The notes under the pieces: generated by a model
The model's database searches: none
Seen by the model: only the letters and a program-made list of their open reading frames with translations
Told to the model about the DNA's origin: nothing
Origin: Achromobacter sp. MFA1 R4
Lineage (GTDB): Bacteria > Pseudomonadota > Gammaproteobacteria > Burkholderiales > Burkholderiaceae_B
Length of the DNA: 64,000 bases
NCBI RefSeq assembly: GCF_900156745.1
Contig: NZ_LT707065.1
Span: 4,960,001-5,024,000, forward strand
Direction: 5' to 3'
Translations under genes and position numbers: made by a program
In this document: piece after piece, positions 16,360 to 24,849 of the stretch
How positions within the stretch are numbered: position 1 is the first letter of the stretch
Layout of the letters: every line of letters begins with the position of its first letter

Positions 16360-18471
16360 TCAGAAGCGATGGTTCAGGGTCAGCTCGAAGCGGCGGCTGG
16401 GCCCGTACAGCCACTGCGTGTTGGTGTAGTAGGCGGTCGTGTAGTAGGCGCGGTCGAAGACGTTAAAGCCCCGGGCCGTGATGGCGGTGTCCTTGTTCAC
16501 GTCCCAGCGCAGCGCCAGATCGGTCGTCGTGTAGGACGGCAGTTCCAGCGTATTGGCGCTGTCGGCGTACCGCTTGCCCACGTAGCGCAGGCCGCCCATG
16601 GCGGTCCAGCCCGGCTGGAAATTCCAGGTCAGCCACAGGTTGGCCAGGCGCTGCGGGACATTGGGCGGGACATTGCCCGCGCGCGACACGGCGGCGCCGC
16701 CGACCGATTCGGAGAAGTCGTCGTACTTGGCCCGCAGCATGGTGGCATTGGCCTCGATCGTCCAGCCGGGCGCGAACGCCAGCGACAGCGACGCTTCCAG
16801 GCCCCGCGACGATTGCTCGCCCACCTGCACGCGCAGGCTGGGGTCGTCAGCGTCGCGCGACAGCAGATTGGTCTTGCGGATCTGATAGGCCGCGAGCGTC
16901 CATTCGCCCCGGTTGTCCAGGAAATTCTGCTTGAGGCCGACCTCGATCTGCTTGCCCCGCGACATGTCGAACTCGGCATTGGCCGGGCTGATCATCAGCA
17001 GGCCGCTGACCGGATCGGCGGCCTCGGCGTATTGCGCGTACACGGCAAGATCCGGCGTAATGTCGTACACCGTGCCGATGCGCCAGCCGACGTCCGAATA
17101 GGTCTGGGACAGCGCGCGTTGATCGGTGATCAGGTCATCGCGCGTGACCTTCGCATGGTCGTACCGCAAGCCGCCGATGATGGACCACTTGCTGGTCAAC
17201 GCCAGGCGATCCTCCATAAAGAGGGCGAACTGGTCCGCCTTGTTCTGGTAGCGCGGGATGAACGGGACGTCGCTCTGGTATTTGCCGTGATCCGGGTCAT
17301 AGGGGTCCACGGGGCCGGAGCTGCCGGTGTAGGTGTTGTTGGTGTGCTTGAAGGTGGCGTGGTTCACGTCAAAGCCCACCGACACCGTGTTGTCCAGGCC
17401 GGCCAGCCTGCCCTTGAACACGGCGCTGGTGGTCAGGCCGGTCTGCGTCTGGTCATGCGTGATCTGGGTGTTGTCGGACCGGTCGATCAGGCGGGTTGCG
17501 GGGTTGTAGACGTAGCGCTCGGCATTGCGCCAGTCGCGGTCGCTCTGCACGTGGTAGAGGCGGGTGCGCACCGTGGTGGCGTCGTTCGGCGTCCAGACCG
17601 TGTCCAGTTGCGTCCACTGATCCCGGAACCGCATGAAGCTATCGTCGACGTTGTAGTTCTGCTTGCGCAGCGCCTCGTCCTGCTCGCCGTTGATCATCGG
17701 CGTGCCGAAATACCGCATCGGGCGCTGATAGCCATACGCGTAGCTCAGCGTCATGTTCAGATCCGGCGTCGCGTCCCAGCGCAGCGCGCCCGAGAACGTG
17801 GCGTCGCCCGATTGACCGTTGTCCACCCAGCCGTCCGTGTAATTGCCGCTCACGTCCAGGCGGTACGACAGCGTATCGCTGAGCGCGCCGCCGCTGCCCA
17901 GTCCGAGCCGGGCCGTGTCCTGCGTGCCTATCGTGGCCTGGATTTCGTTCTGGATGGGGCCGCGCGTCGGCCGCTTGGGGATCACGTTGACGACGCCGCC
18001 GATGGCGCCGTCGCCATAGATTACCGACGCCGGTCCGCGCAGGACCTCGATGCGCTCCACCGACCACGTGTCGAACGGAAACGTCAGGCCGACGCCGCCA
18101 TATTGGCGCAGCCCGTCGTACAGCCGCATGACCGAGGTGCTGTCCGTGAAGCCGCGCACCGACAGGGCGCTGTTGCCGTTGCCCGGATGGGGCATGGCCG
18201 AGAAGCCGGGGGCGCGGGTGATGGCTTCGATCACGCTGGCGTCGCCGCGCGCCGTGATCTGGTCCCGCGAAATGATGTCGACGCTGGCGGGCGTCTGCAT
18301 GGGCGTGAGCCCCAGGTCGGAGCCGGTGGATGCTTCGGTGGTCAGCGCCGTTTCGGCGCCGCCCATCACGGTGATGGGGGCGAGTGTTGCGGGAGCGGTT
18401 TGCGCGGCGGCATTGAATGCGGCCAGGACTAGGGACGTGCCCAGGCACGCGTGCGTACGAACGATGGCCAA
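16360..18471 (-). CDS. TonB-dependent outer-membrane receptor (siderophore/metal type)
   Basis: 703 residues: signal peptide (cleavage after AAAQ), a TonB-box-like ITVMGG, plug domain (residues about 50-165, with QTPASVDIISRDQI, VRGFTDSTS, VERIEVLRGPASVIYGDGAIGGVVNVIPK) and a 22-strand barrel ending in Phe (LTLNHRF). This form is annotated as TonB-dependent siderophore receptor. No secretin-type N-terminal signalling domain is present. The neighbours, a PepSY protein downstream and a DUF2946 protein upstream, also fit a copper or iron uptake set. The start is TTG 18471, as no ATG lies near and GAGGGG precedes it. I see no clear Fur box in the 188-bp upstream gap; a GC hairpin (18509-18530) is there. 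Confidence 0.9.
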   Translation of the reverse strand: MAIVRTHACLGTSLVLAAFNAAAQTAPATLAPITVMGGAETALTTEASTGSDLGLTPMQTPASVDIISRDQITARGDASVIEAITRAPGFSAMPHPGNGNSALSVRGFTDSTSVMRLYDGLRQYGGVGLTFPFDTWSVERIEVLRGPASVIYGDGAIGGVVNVIPKRPTRGPIQNEIQATIGTQDTARLGLGSGGALSDTLSYRLDVSGNYTDGWVDNGQSGDATFSGALRWDATPDLNMTLSYAYGYQRPMRYFGTPMINGEQDEALRKQNYNVDDSFMRFRDQWTQLDTVWTPNDATTVRTRLYHVQSDRDWRNAERYVYNPATRLIDRSDNTQITHDQTQTGLTTSAVFKGRLAGLDNTVSVGFDVNHATFKHTNNTYTGSSGPVDPYDPDHGKYQSDVPFIPRYQNKADQFALFMEDRLALTSKWSIIGGLRYDHAKVTRDDLITDQRALSQTYSDVGWRIGTVYDITPDLAVYAQYAEAADPVSGLLMISPANAEFDMSRGKQIEVGLKQNFLDNRGEWTLAAYQIRKTNLLSRDADDPSLRVQVGEQSSRGLEASLSLAFAPGWTIEANATMLRAKYDDFSESVGGAAVSRAGNVPPNVPQRLANLWLTWNFQPGWTAMGGLRYVGKRYADSANTLELPSYTTTDLALRWDVNKDTAITARGFNVFDRAYYTTAYYTNTQWLYGPSRRFELTLNHRF

Positions 18472-18659
18472 AATGACCCCTCTTCTTCAGTGTCTTTGAC
18501 TGGATCTGCCGCCGGCGTGAATGCCGGCGGGCAATGCGGACGCGAAGAGGGGGACATCACGCGGGCGGCGCCGATGTGCTGGCGCCGTATCGATGAATGA
18601 TCCGGACGTATCCCTCCCTTCGCTGCCGTGCGCGGCGCAAAGCGCGCAGGCGCGGCAAA

Positions 18660-19064
18660 TCAGGAAGACAGGGAAGGCGGGGCGCGTGGCCCGAGGGGCG
18701 GGCCCAGCGCGGGAAGCGGCGGCGCGGCGCGATGGACGGCGGATGCAGGCGCTGCGTAGGCGGCCTGGGCCGACAGCACGGGCGCCAGACCGGTCTCGGG
18801 CAATATCGCATGCGCGGCGAGGGCGCCGAACACGCAGGCATCGCTTGCGGCATGCTTGGAATCGGGCTGCGCAGGCAGATCGAACGTCACATTGAGCGCG
18901 CCGCCCGCGTCGCACAGCGTCAGCATCAGCGAGGTCGTCGAGCGCCCCGCCATGAAGCCGTCCGGGATGACAGCGCGCAGCACGAACGCGGCCATTGCCA
19001 GACAGACGAGCAAACGCCAGGGCAGGCCGCGGGGCTTGATCGCAGAGTCCCGGTCGGTACGCAT
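18660..19064 (-). CDS. DUF2946-family protein
   Basis: 134 residues: an N-terminal membrane segment (LLVCLAMAAFVLRAVIPDGFM), a segment with TLCDAGG, then SDACVFGALAAHAI, another hydrophobic stretch and a Pro-rich tail. The spaced Cys residues after the first helix match the DUF2946 pattern, a family commonly found beside copper genes and TonB receptors. A role in metal handling is therefore inferred from context only. It lies upstream of the receptor on the same strand. No ribosome site is seen before 19064; an inverted repeat ends seven bases upstream. Confidence 0.65.
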   Translation of the reverse strand: MRTDRDSAIKPRGLPWRLLVCLAMAAFVLRAVIPDGFMAGRSTTSLMLTLCDAGGALNVTFDLPAQPDSKHAASDACVFGALAAHAILPETGLAPVLSAQAAYAAPASAVHRAAPPLPALGPPLGPRAPPSLSS

Positions 19065-19070
19065 GGGCCG

Positions 19071-19106
19071 GATTCTATTACAGAATCTGACGCATTCTCT
19101 ACGAAT
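19071..19106. promoter_or_regulatory. Inverted repeats upstream of the DUF2946/TonB-receptor cluster
   Basis: GATTCT-ATTAC-AGAATC (19071-19087) is a perfect 6+5+6 inverted repeat. A second related one, ATTC-TCTAC-GAAT (19094-19106), follows at once. They sit directly before the DUF2946 gene and could be an operator for a metal-responsive repressor. They do not match the standard Fur consensus. Confidence 0.45.
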
Positions 19107-19178
19107 CGCAACACGTGCGGCGATCTGTCGCAGGGGCGCCGGCGGCGGCCTGCAGGGGCCGCCATCGATGCCGTCTTG

Positions 19179-19718
19179 CTACGCGCGCCGGTCGAACACC
19201 ATGCACGTCGTGGTGGCGTGGGCGTACAGCTTGCCGTTTTCGTCCTCCACCCGTGCCTGCGCCGTGGCGATCTGCCTGCCGCTGTGTATCAGCGTGGCCG
19301 CGGCGCGCAGCGGGCCGCTGGACGGCGTTGCCGGCCGCACGATGTTGACGCTCAGTTCGACGGTCGTGTAAGTGCGGCCTTCCGGCAGCGCGCTCTGGAT
19401 CGAACACCCCAGCGCCGAATCGAGCAGCGTGGAGAACCAGCCGCCATGGACCGTGCCGAACGGGTTGCAGTGGCGCGGCTCGGGGATCCCCATGAACACG
19501 ACCCAGCCCGAATCCGCCTCCACCAGCGTCATGTTCATGGTGTCGTTCATCGGCGGGTAGGGCAGCTCGCCCGCCATCATGGCGTGCAGGATCTGCAGCC
19601 CCGTCATGCCGCCGATCTGTTCCGCGCTGGCGATGGCGGGCTTGCCCCCGCCGGCAAGGAGCCGCTCGCGCGCTGCCTCGTATTGCGTCAACCAGCAGGC
19701 CTGTCGATTGCTGTACAT
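19179..19718 (-). CDS. PaaI-type hotdog-fold thioesterase
   Basis: 179 residues. The core HGGWFSTLLDSALGCSI (about residues 92-108) is the HGG-x(n)-D signature of PaaI-type acyl-CoA thioesterases, with the Asp as catalytic residue; VELSVNIVRPA and ATLIHSGRQIATAQARV are the following strands. An N-terminal extension of about 45 residues is present. The substrate is unknown. The gene stands apart from the efflux operon, from which a long hairpin at 19737-19776 separates it. Confidence 0.85.
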   Translation of the reverse strand: MYSNRQACWLTQYEAARERLLAGGGKPAIASAEQIGGMTGLQILHAMMAGELPYPPMNDTMNMTLVEADSGWVVFMGIPEPRHCNPFGTVHGGWFSTLLDSALGCSIQSALPEGRTYTTVELSVNIVRPATPSSGPLRAAATLIHSGRQIATAQARVEDENGKLYAHATTTCMVFDRRA

Positions 19719-19736
19719 GCGAACCCCTTGAACGTG

Positions 19737-19776
19737 AAGCCCGCGGCGCGGCGACGGACCGCCGCGCTGCGGGCTT
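19737..19776 (-). terminator. 17-bp stem hairpin after the RND operon
   Basis: Bases 19737-19753 pair with 19760-19776 over 17 positions (one G-T pair) around a six-base loop, 18 bases past the stop of the RND pump gene. The stem begins AAGCCCGC and ends GCGGGCTT. It is the most stable hairpin I noticed in the window and very likely ends the adaptor-pump transcript. Confidence 0.65.
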
Positions 19777-19793
19777 GATGGATAGACCCTGGA

Positions 19794-22700
19794 TCAGCCG
19801 GGAACGGCCTCGGGTCTGGCGGCGCCCTGCTCGGAGGCCGGGCGGATCTTGAACCAGATGGCGTACATCGCCGGCAGGAAGACCAGCGTCAGGATCGTGC
19901 CGGCGAACGTGCCGCCGATCAGCGTGTAGGCCAGCGTTCCCCAAAACACGGAATGCGTCAATGGGATGAAAGCCAGAATCGCGGCCATCGCCGTCAGGAT
20001 GACCGGCCGCGCCCGCTGGACCGTCGCCTCCACGACCGCGTCGAACGGAGCCAGGCCGTCGTGCTCGTTCTGGTGGATCTGGCCGATCAGTATCAGCGTG
20101 TTGCGCATCAGGATGCCGGACAGCGCGATCAGGCCGACCAGCGCATTGATGCCGAACGGTTGCTGAAAGAGCAGCAATGTCGGCACGACGCCGATCAGGC
20201 CAAGGGGACTGGTGGCGAACACCATCACCATGGCCGCAATCGAGCGCACCTGCAGGATGATGATGAGCAGGGTGGCGGCGATCATGATGGGAAAGAGCGG
20301 CAACATGGCGGTGCTTGCCTTGCCGGCCTCCTCGATGGAGCCGGCCTGTTCGATGCGATAGCCCGCGGGCAGGGCATCGATGACCGGCTGCAACTGCTTC
20401 AGGACGGCCGTGGATACATCCGGCGGCTGCAGCCCTTCGGCGATGTCGCCGCGCACCGTGATCGTCGGCGTACGGTCCCGGCGCCGCAGGATCGGGTCTT
20501 CCATGCGCACCTCGACCGTGCCGACCTGCGACAGCGGCACGCGCTGGCCGCCCGCGCCCGCCAGCGTCAATCCGGCGATCCTGGCCGGATCCAGGCGCAC
20601 GTCGCCGGCGGCCCGGCCCACCACTTCCACCGAGCGGATGTCCTCCCGCACGTTGGTGAGGGGCGCGCCGCTGAGCAGGAACTGCAATTGCTGCGCCACC
20701 GAACTGGACGTCAGGCCCACTGCCTGGAGCCGGTCCTGGTCCAGCGTGAAATGCAGGGCCGGGACGCGCGGACCCCAATCCGTGTTGACGGTACGCATCA
20801 TCGGGTCGGCCTGCATGATGGACTGCACGCGCGCGGCGATCGTGCGCAGCGTGTCGGGATCGGGTCCCATCACGCGGTAGGCCACGGGAAACGGCGAAGG
20901 CGGTCCGAACACGATCTGGGTGACGCGGACCTGCGCCTGCGGCGCCAGGCCGTCGGCGATGGCCTGGCGCAGCCGGAACTTGAGGGCTTCGCGCTCCTTG
21001 TCATTGCCCGTCAGGACCACGATCTTGGCGAACGAGGGGTCGGGCAGTTCCGGCGACATGGCCAGGAAGAAGCGCGGCGCGCCCTGGCCGACGTAGGCCG
21101 TGACGATCCGGGCCTCCGGCTGGCCGGCAAGCCAGGTTTCGACCTGGGCGGCGGCCTGGCTGGTCTGTTCGATCGACGTGCCATACGGCATCTGGACTTC
21201 AACCAGCACTTCGGGCCGGTCCGACGTGGGAAAGAACTGCTTGTTGACCACGCCCATGCCGACGACCGCAAGCGCGAACGCGCCGATGACGGTGCCCGCC
21301 ACCAGCCACTTTCGGCCGATGACATGACGCAGCAGGCGCCGGAAGCGGTTGTAGTGGCGCGTGTTGTAGATGGCGTGGTGTCCGCCTTCGATCTTCTTGA
21401 TGTCCGGCAGCATCTTCACGCCCAGGTAGGGGGTGAACACCACCGCCACCACCCAGGATGCGATCAGGGCGATGCCCACGATCCAGAACATATTGCTGGT
21501 GTATTCGCCCGCCGTGGAGCGCGCGAAGCCGTTCGGCATGAATCCCACCGCCGTGACCAGCGTGCCCGACAGCATGGGCGCCGCCGTGTGGCTCCATGCA
21601 TACGCTGACGCGGCGACGCGGCTGTAGCCTTCCTCCATCTTGACCACCATCATTTCAATGGCAATGATGGCGTCGTCCACCAGCAGGCCCAGCGCCAGGA
21701 TCAGCGAGCCCAGGGTGATGCGGTCGAAGTTCTTGCCGGAGGCCGCCATGACCACGAAGACCGCCGCCAGGGTCAGCGGCACCGCGGCCGCGACCACCAC
21801 GCCCACGCGCCACCCCATGCTGATAAAGCACACCAGCATCACGACCAGCAATGCGACGAAGAACTTGACCATGAACTCGTCGACGGCGGCGCTGATGTTG
21901 ACGGCCTGGTCGGTGACCTTGGTCAGGCTCATGCCCAGGGGCAGCGCCTGGTTGATGCTGGCGACTTCCTTTTCGAGCGCGCGGCCCAGATCCAGCCCGT
22001 TCCATTCATCGCGCATGACGACGCCCAGCAGCAACGCCGGCTCGCCGTTGTTGCGCACCATAAAGGTCGCCGGATCTTCATAACCCCGTTCCACGGTGGC
22101 CACGTCCGACAGTTTCAGCGTGCGGCCCCGCGCCACGATGGGCGTCTGGCGGATCTTGTCGAGGTTGTCGAACGCGCCGTCAACCCGCAGAAACACCCGC
22201 GGCCCGTCGGTGTCGATGGACCCGGCGGGCGTGAGCAGGTTCTGGCCATTGAGCGCGGCAAAGATGTCCTGCGGATCGACGCCGAGCGTGGCCAGGCGGT
22301 CATGCGAGAAGGACACGAAGATGCGCTCGGGCTGCTCGCCGATGATGTTGACCTTCTTGACGCCCGGCACGTGCAGCAGTTGCTGGCGCAGCGCCTCCGC
22401 GTCGCGCACCAGCAGGCGCTGGGGCTCGCCCTTGGCCTTGAGCGCATACAGGGCGAATGTCACGTCCGCGTATTCGTCATTGACCAGCGGCCCGATGACG
22501 CCAGGAGGCAACTGCTTGGCTTCGTCCGAGAGCTTCTTGCGCGCCTGGTAGAACTCTTCCTGCACTTGCCCTGGCGGCGCGCTGTCTTGCAGGGTGACCA
22601 TGGTGAACGCCAGGCCCGGCCGCGTATAGGTTTCGGTCCGGTCGTACCACCGCAGTTCCTGCAGCCGCTTTTCCAGCGGATCGGCCACCTGATCCTGCAT

Positions 22701-22889
22701 TTCCTGCGCCGTCGCGCCGGGCCAAGCCGTGACGACGGTCATCTGCTTGATGGTGAAGGGCGGGTCTTCGGCCCGGCCCAGCTGGAAGAACGCGAGTATG
22801 CCGGCGACAGAGATGAGGAAGATCAGGAACAGCGTGATCGAACGCTCGCGCACGGCGAGCGCGGACAGGTTGAAGCGGCCTTCGCTCAT
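19794..22889 (-). CDS. RND multidrug efflux pump, inner-membrane permease
   Basis: 1031 residues, the normal size of a hydrophobe/amphiphile RND pump. It has 12 expected helices in two halves: helix 1 near ITLFLIFLISVAGILAFF, the proton-relay Asp pair in helix 4 (LALGLLVDDAIIAIEMM), and repeated halves with periplasmic loops. It uses the proton gradient to move drugs or solutes out through an adaptor and an outer-membrane channel, both encoded here. The sequence is of the shorter branch with helix 1 start MSEGRFNLSALAVRER rather than the AcrB-type MARFF start. ATG 22889 overlaps the adaptor TGA (ATGA). Confidence 0.93.
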   Translation of the reverse strand: MSEGRFNLSALAVRERSITLFLIFLISVAGILAFFQLGRAEDPPFTIKQMTVVTAWPGATAQEMQDQVADPLEKRLQELRWYDRTETYTRPGLAFTMVTLQDSAPPGQVQEEFYQARKKLSDEAKQLPPGVIGPLVNDEYADVTFALYALKAKGEPQRLLVRDAEALRQQLLHVPGVKKVNIIGEQPERIFVSFSHDRLATLGVDPQDIFAALNGQNLLTPAGSIDTDGPRVFLRVDGAFDNLDKIRQTPIVARGRTLKLSDVATVERGYEDPATFMVRNNGEPALLLGVVMRDEWNGLDLGRALEKEVASINQALPLGMSLTKVTDQAVNISAAVDEFMVKFFVALLVVMLVCFISMGWRVGVVVAAAVPLTLAAVFVVMAASGKNFDRITLGSLILALGLLVDDAIIAIEMMVVKMEEGYSRVAASAYAWSHTAAPMLSGTLVTAVGFMPNGFARSTAGEYTSNMFWIVGIALIASWVVAVVFTPYLGVKMLPDIKKIEGGHHAIYNTRHYNRFRRLLRHVIGRKWLVAGTVIGAFALAVVGMGVVNKQFFPTSDRPEVLVEVQMPYGTSIEQTSQAAAQVETWLAGQPEARIVTAYVGQGAPRFFLAMSPELPDPSFAKIVVLTGNDKEREALKFRLRQAIADGLAPQAQVRVTQIVFGPPSPFPVAYRVMGPDPDTLRTIAARVQSIMQADPMMRTVNTDWGPRVPALHFTLDQDRLQAVGLTSSSVAQQLQFLLSGAPLTNVREDIRSVEVVGRAAGDVRLDPARIAGLTLAGAGGQRVPLSQVGTVEVRMEDPILRRRDRTPTITVRGDIAEGLQPPDVSTAVLKQLQPVIDALPAGYRIEQAGSIEEAGKASTAMLPLFPIMIAATLLIIILQVRSIAAMVMVFATSPLGLIGVVPTLLLFQQPFGINALVGLIALSGILMRNTLILIGQIHQNEHDGLAPFDAVVEATVQRARPVILTAMAAILAFIPLTHSVFWGTLAYTLIGGTFAGTILTLVFLPAMYAIWFKIRPASEQGAARPEAVPG

Positions 22890-23992
22890 TGCTGCGCTCC
22901 CGCCGCGGCGACCGCATTCTGGTCGCCGACGCGCACGGGCTGGCCTTCATGCAGCAGATGCGCGCCCAGGGACACGATGCGCTCGCCCGGCTTGAGGTCG
23001 CCGCCGACGCGCGCCGCGTCGTCGCTCAGACTGATCACCTGCACGGACCGCCGCGCCACGTGGGCCGGGCTGCCATCGACGACCCAGACGCCGGGGCCGG
23101 CGCCGGCATCGAACAAGGCGCCGATCGGCACCTGTACCGACGGGCCGCCATCGGACGATTCGGGAATGTCGATCGTGATGGTGGCGCCCAGTGGCGCGCG
23201 CGCCAACTCGCCCGACAGCACATACCTGGCCTCGAACGTGCGCGTGACGCGGTCGGCGGCATCGGAAAGCTGCCGCAGCGTGGCGGGCGCGGGCGTCTGA
23301 TGATCGCCGTACAACCGCGCGCGGGCCGACGACCCCACAGCGGGCCGCAGCGTTTCGGGCAAGTGCACGATGGCTTCGCGCTGGCCCGCCCGCGCCAGCC
23401 GCGCCACGGTTTGCCCGGCGCTGACCACCTGTCCCGGTTCGGCCAGCGTCTCCACGACCACGCCATCGGCGTCGGCCAACAGCACGGCATAGCTCGATGC
23501 ATTCTTCGCGACGTTGGCCTGGGCTTCGGCGGCCTGCAGGTCGGCGCGCGCGGTATCGGCGGCCGCCTTGATCTGCGCATAGGCTGAAGCCGACACCGCG
23601 CCTTCCGCCACCAGGCCGCGATAGCGCGCTTCGTCATCGGCGGTCTGCTTGGCTCGCGCGCGAGCCGCCGCGACGGCCTCGCGCTGCGCCCGGGCCTGCA
23701 GCCCCAGGTCTTCCGGGTCCAGCCGCATGAGCGGCTGGCCTCGCGTCACGGTCTGCCCGGTGTCGACCAACCGTTCCAACACCTTGCCCGACACGCGGAA
23801 TCCCAGATCGCTCTGGACGCGTGCCGCCACCACGCCGGAGAAGGACCGCGCCGAGGCGGAGGCGTCTTGCGCCACGCCGACGCGCACGAGCGGGGGATCG
23901 ACTCGGGGATCCCGAGGGGGGCTATCGCCGCATGCCGCGAGGGCGAAAGGCAACAGGCAGAGGGCAAACGGAGCAAGCTGACGCCGAAGCAT
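22886..23992 (-). CDS. RND efflux periplasmic adaptor, lipoprotein
   Basis: 368 residues. The lipobox LPFALAAC places a lipid on Cys21. The membrane-fusion-protein plan follows: beta-barrel/lipoyl half (GFRVSGKVLERLVDTGQTVTRGQPLMRLD), a helical hairpin rich in Ala/Gln (about 100-165), the second lipoyl half (ADADGVVVETLAEPGQVVSAGQTVARL) and a beta-barrel domain. It joins the pump to the outer-membrane factor. It is the first gene of the pump operon; a promoter and operator lie just upstream (24022-24056). Confidence 0.92.
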   Translation of the reverse strand: MLRRQLAPFALCLLPFALAACGDSPPRDPRVDPPLVRVGVAQDASASARSFSGVVAARVQSDLGFRVSGKVLERLVDTGQTVTRGQPLMRLDPEDLGLQARAQREAVAAARARAKQTADDEARYRGLVAEGAVSASAYAQIKAAADTARADLQAAEAQANVAKNASSYAVLLADADGVVVETLAEPGQVVSAGQTVARLARAGQREAIVHLPETLRPAVGSSARARLYGDHQTPAPATLRQLSDAADRVTRTFEARYVLSGELARAPLGATITIDIPESSDGGPSVQVPIGALFDAGAGPGVWVVDGSPAHVARRSVQVISLSDDAARVGGDLKPGERIVSLGAHLLHEGQPVRVGDQNAVAAAGAQQ

Positions 23993-24021
23993 GGGAAACC
24001 ATCCTCACAAAGAAGGCTCCC

Positions 24022-24049
24022 ATTCTAAGCGTGTGACTAAAACAGTCAA
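24022..24049 (-). promoter_or_regulatory. Promoter of the adaptor-RND operon
   Basis: On the minus strand, TTGACT (24049-24044) and TAGAAT (24027-24022) are separated by 16 bases, a good sigma-70 pair 30 bases before the adaptor start. A palindromic operator overlaps the -35 and spacer. Confidence 0.6.
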
Positions 24050-24056
24050 TGGTCAC
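24033..24056. promoter_or_regulatory. TetR-type operator, site 1 (adaptor-RND promoter)
   Basis: GTGAC-N14-GTCAC, extendable by one base on each side, begins with GTGACTAAA and contains the inner palindrome TGACT-AAAAC-AGTCA. The same GTGAC-N14-GTCAC architecture recurs at 24776-24799 in front of the outer-membrane factor gene, so both are likely sites for the adjacent TetR repressor. Confidence 0.7.
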
Positions 24057-24119
24057 AATGATATTTTGCGTCAAATTTTTGTGGCAAACCCGATGCGCGC
24101 ACCGGATTGCCACATTCGC

Positions 24120-24737
24120 TCATGGCGCCAGGCTGCGCAGAATCAGGCCCGACAACTGGATCGTCGCCTGCTCGGCGTTTTCCAGGTTGTGTTGCAGGAG
24201 CAGGGGATTCAGGTAGGGCCGCAAGACCAGGTAGATGGCGTCCACGGTTTCGTCGAGCGGCGTCTTGCGCTCGAAGTCGCCGGCCTCGCGGCCTTCGCGC
24301 ACGATCTTGAGGATGAGGTCCTTGACGTGCGCCTCATAGGCCCGCGCGGACGGCCACGACTCGCTGGCCGAGGTCCGCGCGATGTCGTACAGCTTGCTGT
24401 CCTGGAAGAAGAGCTGGCTGCCGGCCTCCACAAGGGCCTTGAAGATGCGGCGCAGCCTTTCCGGGGCCGAGTGCGCGTCCGCCACGGCGGCGTCCAGGGC
24501 CACCATGATCGTGTTCAGCCGGTTCGCGCAGATCACCTCGCCGATGGCCTGCTTGGAATCGAAGAACTTGTAGATATAGGCCTTGGAAAAGCCGATCGCC
24601 TTGGCCAGATCGGACACGGTGGTCTTGTCGTAGCCGTAAAGGCCAAAGTATTCGGTCGCGGCGTCGACGATCTGGTCTCGGACCTCGTGATCGGACGGGC
24701 CGCGCGCATGGGGGTCGGGGGATGTGGCTTTGCTCAT
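24120..24737 (-). CDS. TetR-family repressor of the efflux genes
   Basis: 205 residues. The N-terminal TetR helix-turn-helix is clear: IVDAATEYFGLYGYDKTTVSDLAKAIGFS followed by KAYIYKFFDSK (about residues 22-61). The C-terminal helical domain is the likely ligand pocket and dimer face. It sits between the adaptor-pump operon and the divergent outer-membrane factor gene. The two matching operator-like sites in both control regions suggest it represses the whole tripartite system and itself, and is released by pump substrates (inference from family and site placement). Confidence 0.9.
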   Translation of the reverse strand: MSKATSPDPHARGPSDHEVRDQIVDAATEYFGLYGYDKTTVSDLAKAIGFSKAYIYKFFDSKQAIGEVICANRLNTIMVALDAAVADAHSAPERLRRIFKALVEAGSQLFFQDSKLYDIARTSASESWPSARAYEAHVKDLILKIVREGREAGDFERKTPLDETVDAIYLVLRPYLNPLLLQHNLENAEQATIQLSGLILRSLAP

Positions 24738-24765
24738 CCCGGCAGCTTAACCCGCAGACATTGTG

Positions 24766-24793
24766 TTGACAACAAGTGACCAAACGGTATTAT
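24766..24793 (+). promoter_or_regulatory. Promoter of the outer-membrane factor gene
   Basis: TTGACA (24766-24771) and TATTAT (24788-24793) with a 16-base spacer form a near-consensus sigma-70 promoter 57 bases before the ATG at 24850. The operator at 24776-24799 covers the spacer and -10. Confidence 0.65.
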
Positions 24794-24799
24794 AGTCAC
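24776..24799. promoter_or_regulatory. TetR-type operator, site 2 (tetR / outer-membrane factor intergenic)
   Basis: GTGAC-N14-GTCAC, starting GTGACCAAA, has the same arm sequence and spacing as site 1 at 24033-24056. It lies between divergent tetR and the outer-membrane factor gene, so one bound dimer could control both. Confidence 0.7.
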
Positions 24800-24849
24800 C
24801 CATCAATCCATTGCTGCCACTCCATTTCAGCCCCTCTTGAAGGATTCCC

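Noticed and set aside
18509-18530. CCGCCGGC/GCCGGCGG hairpin upstream of the TonB receptor, considered as a terminator or Fur-linked element
   Set aside because: It has no T-run, lies at the 5' side of the receptor gene and is of a kind that arises often in such GC-rich DNA; no function can be supported.
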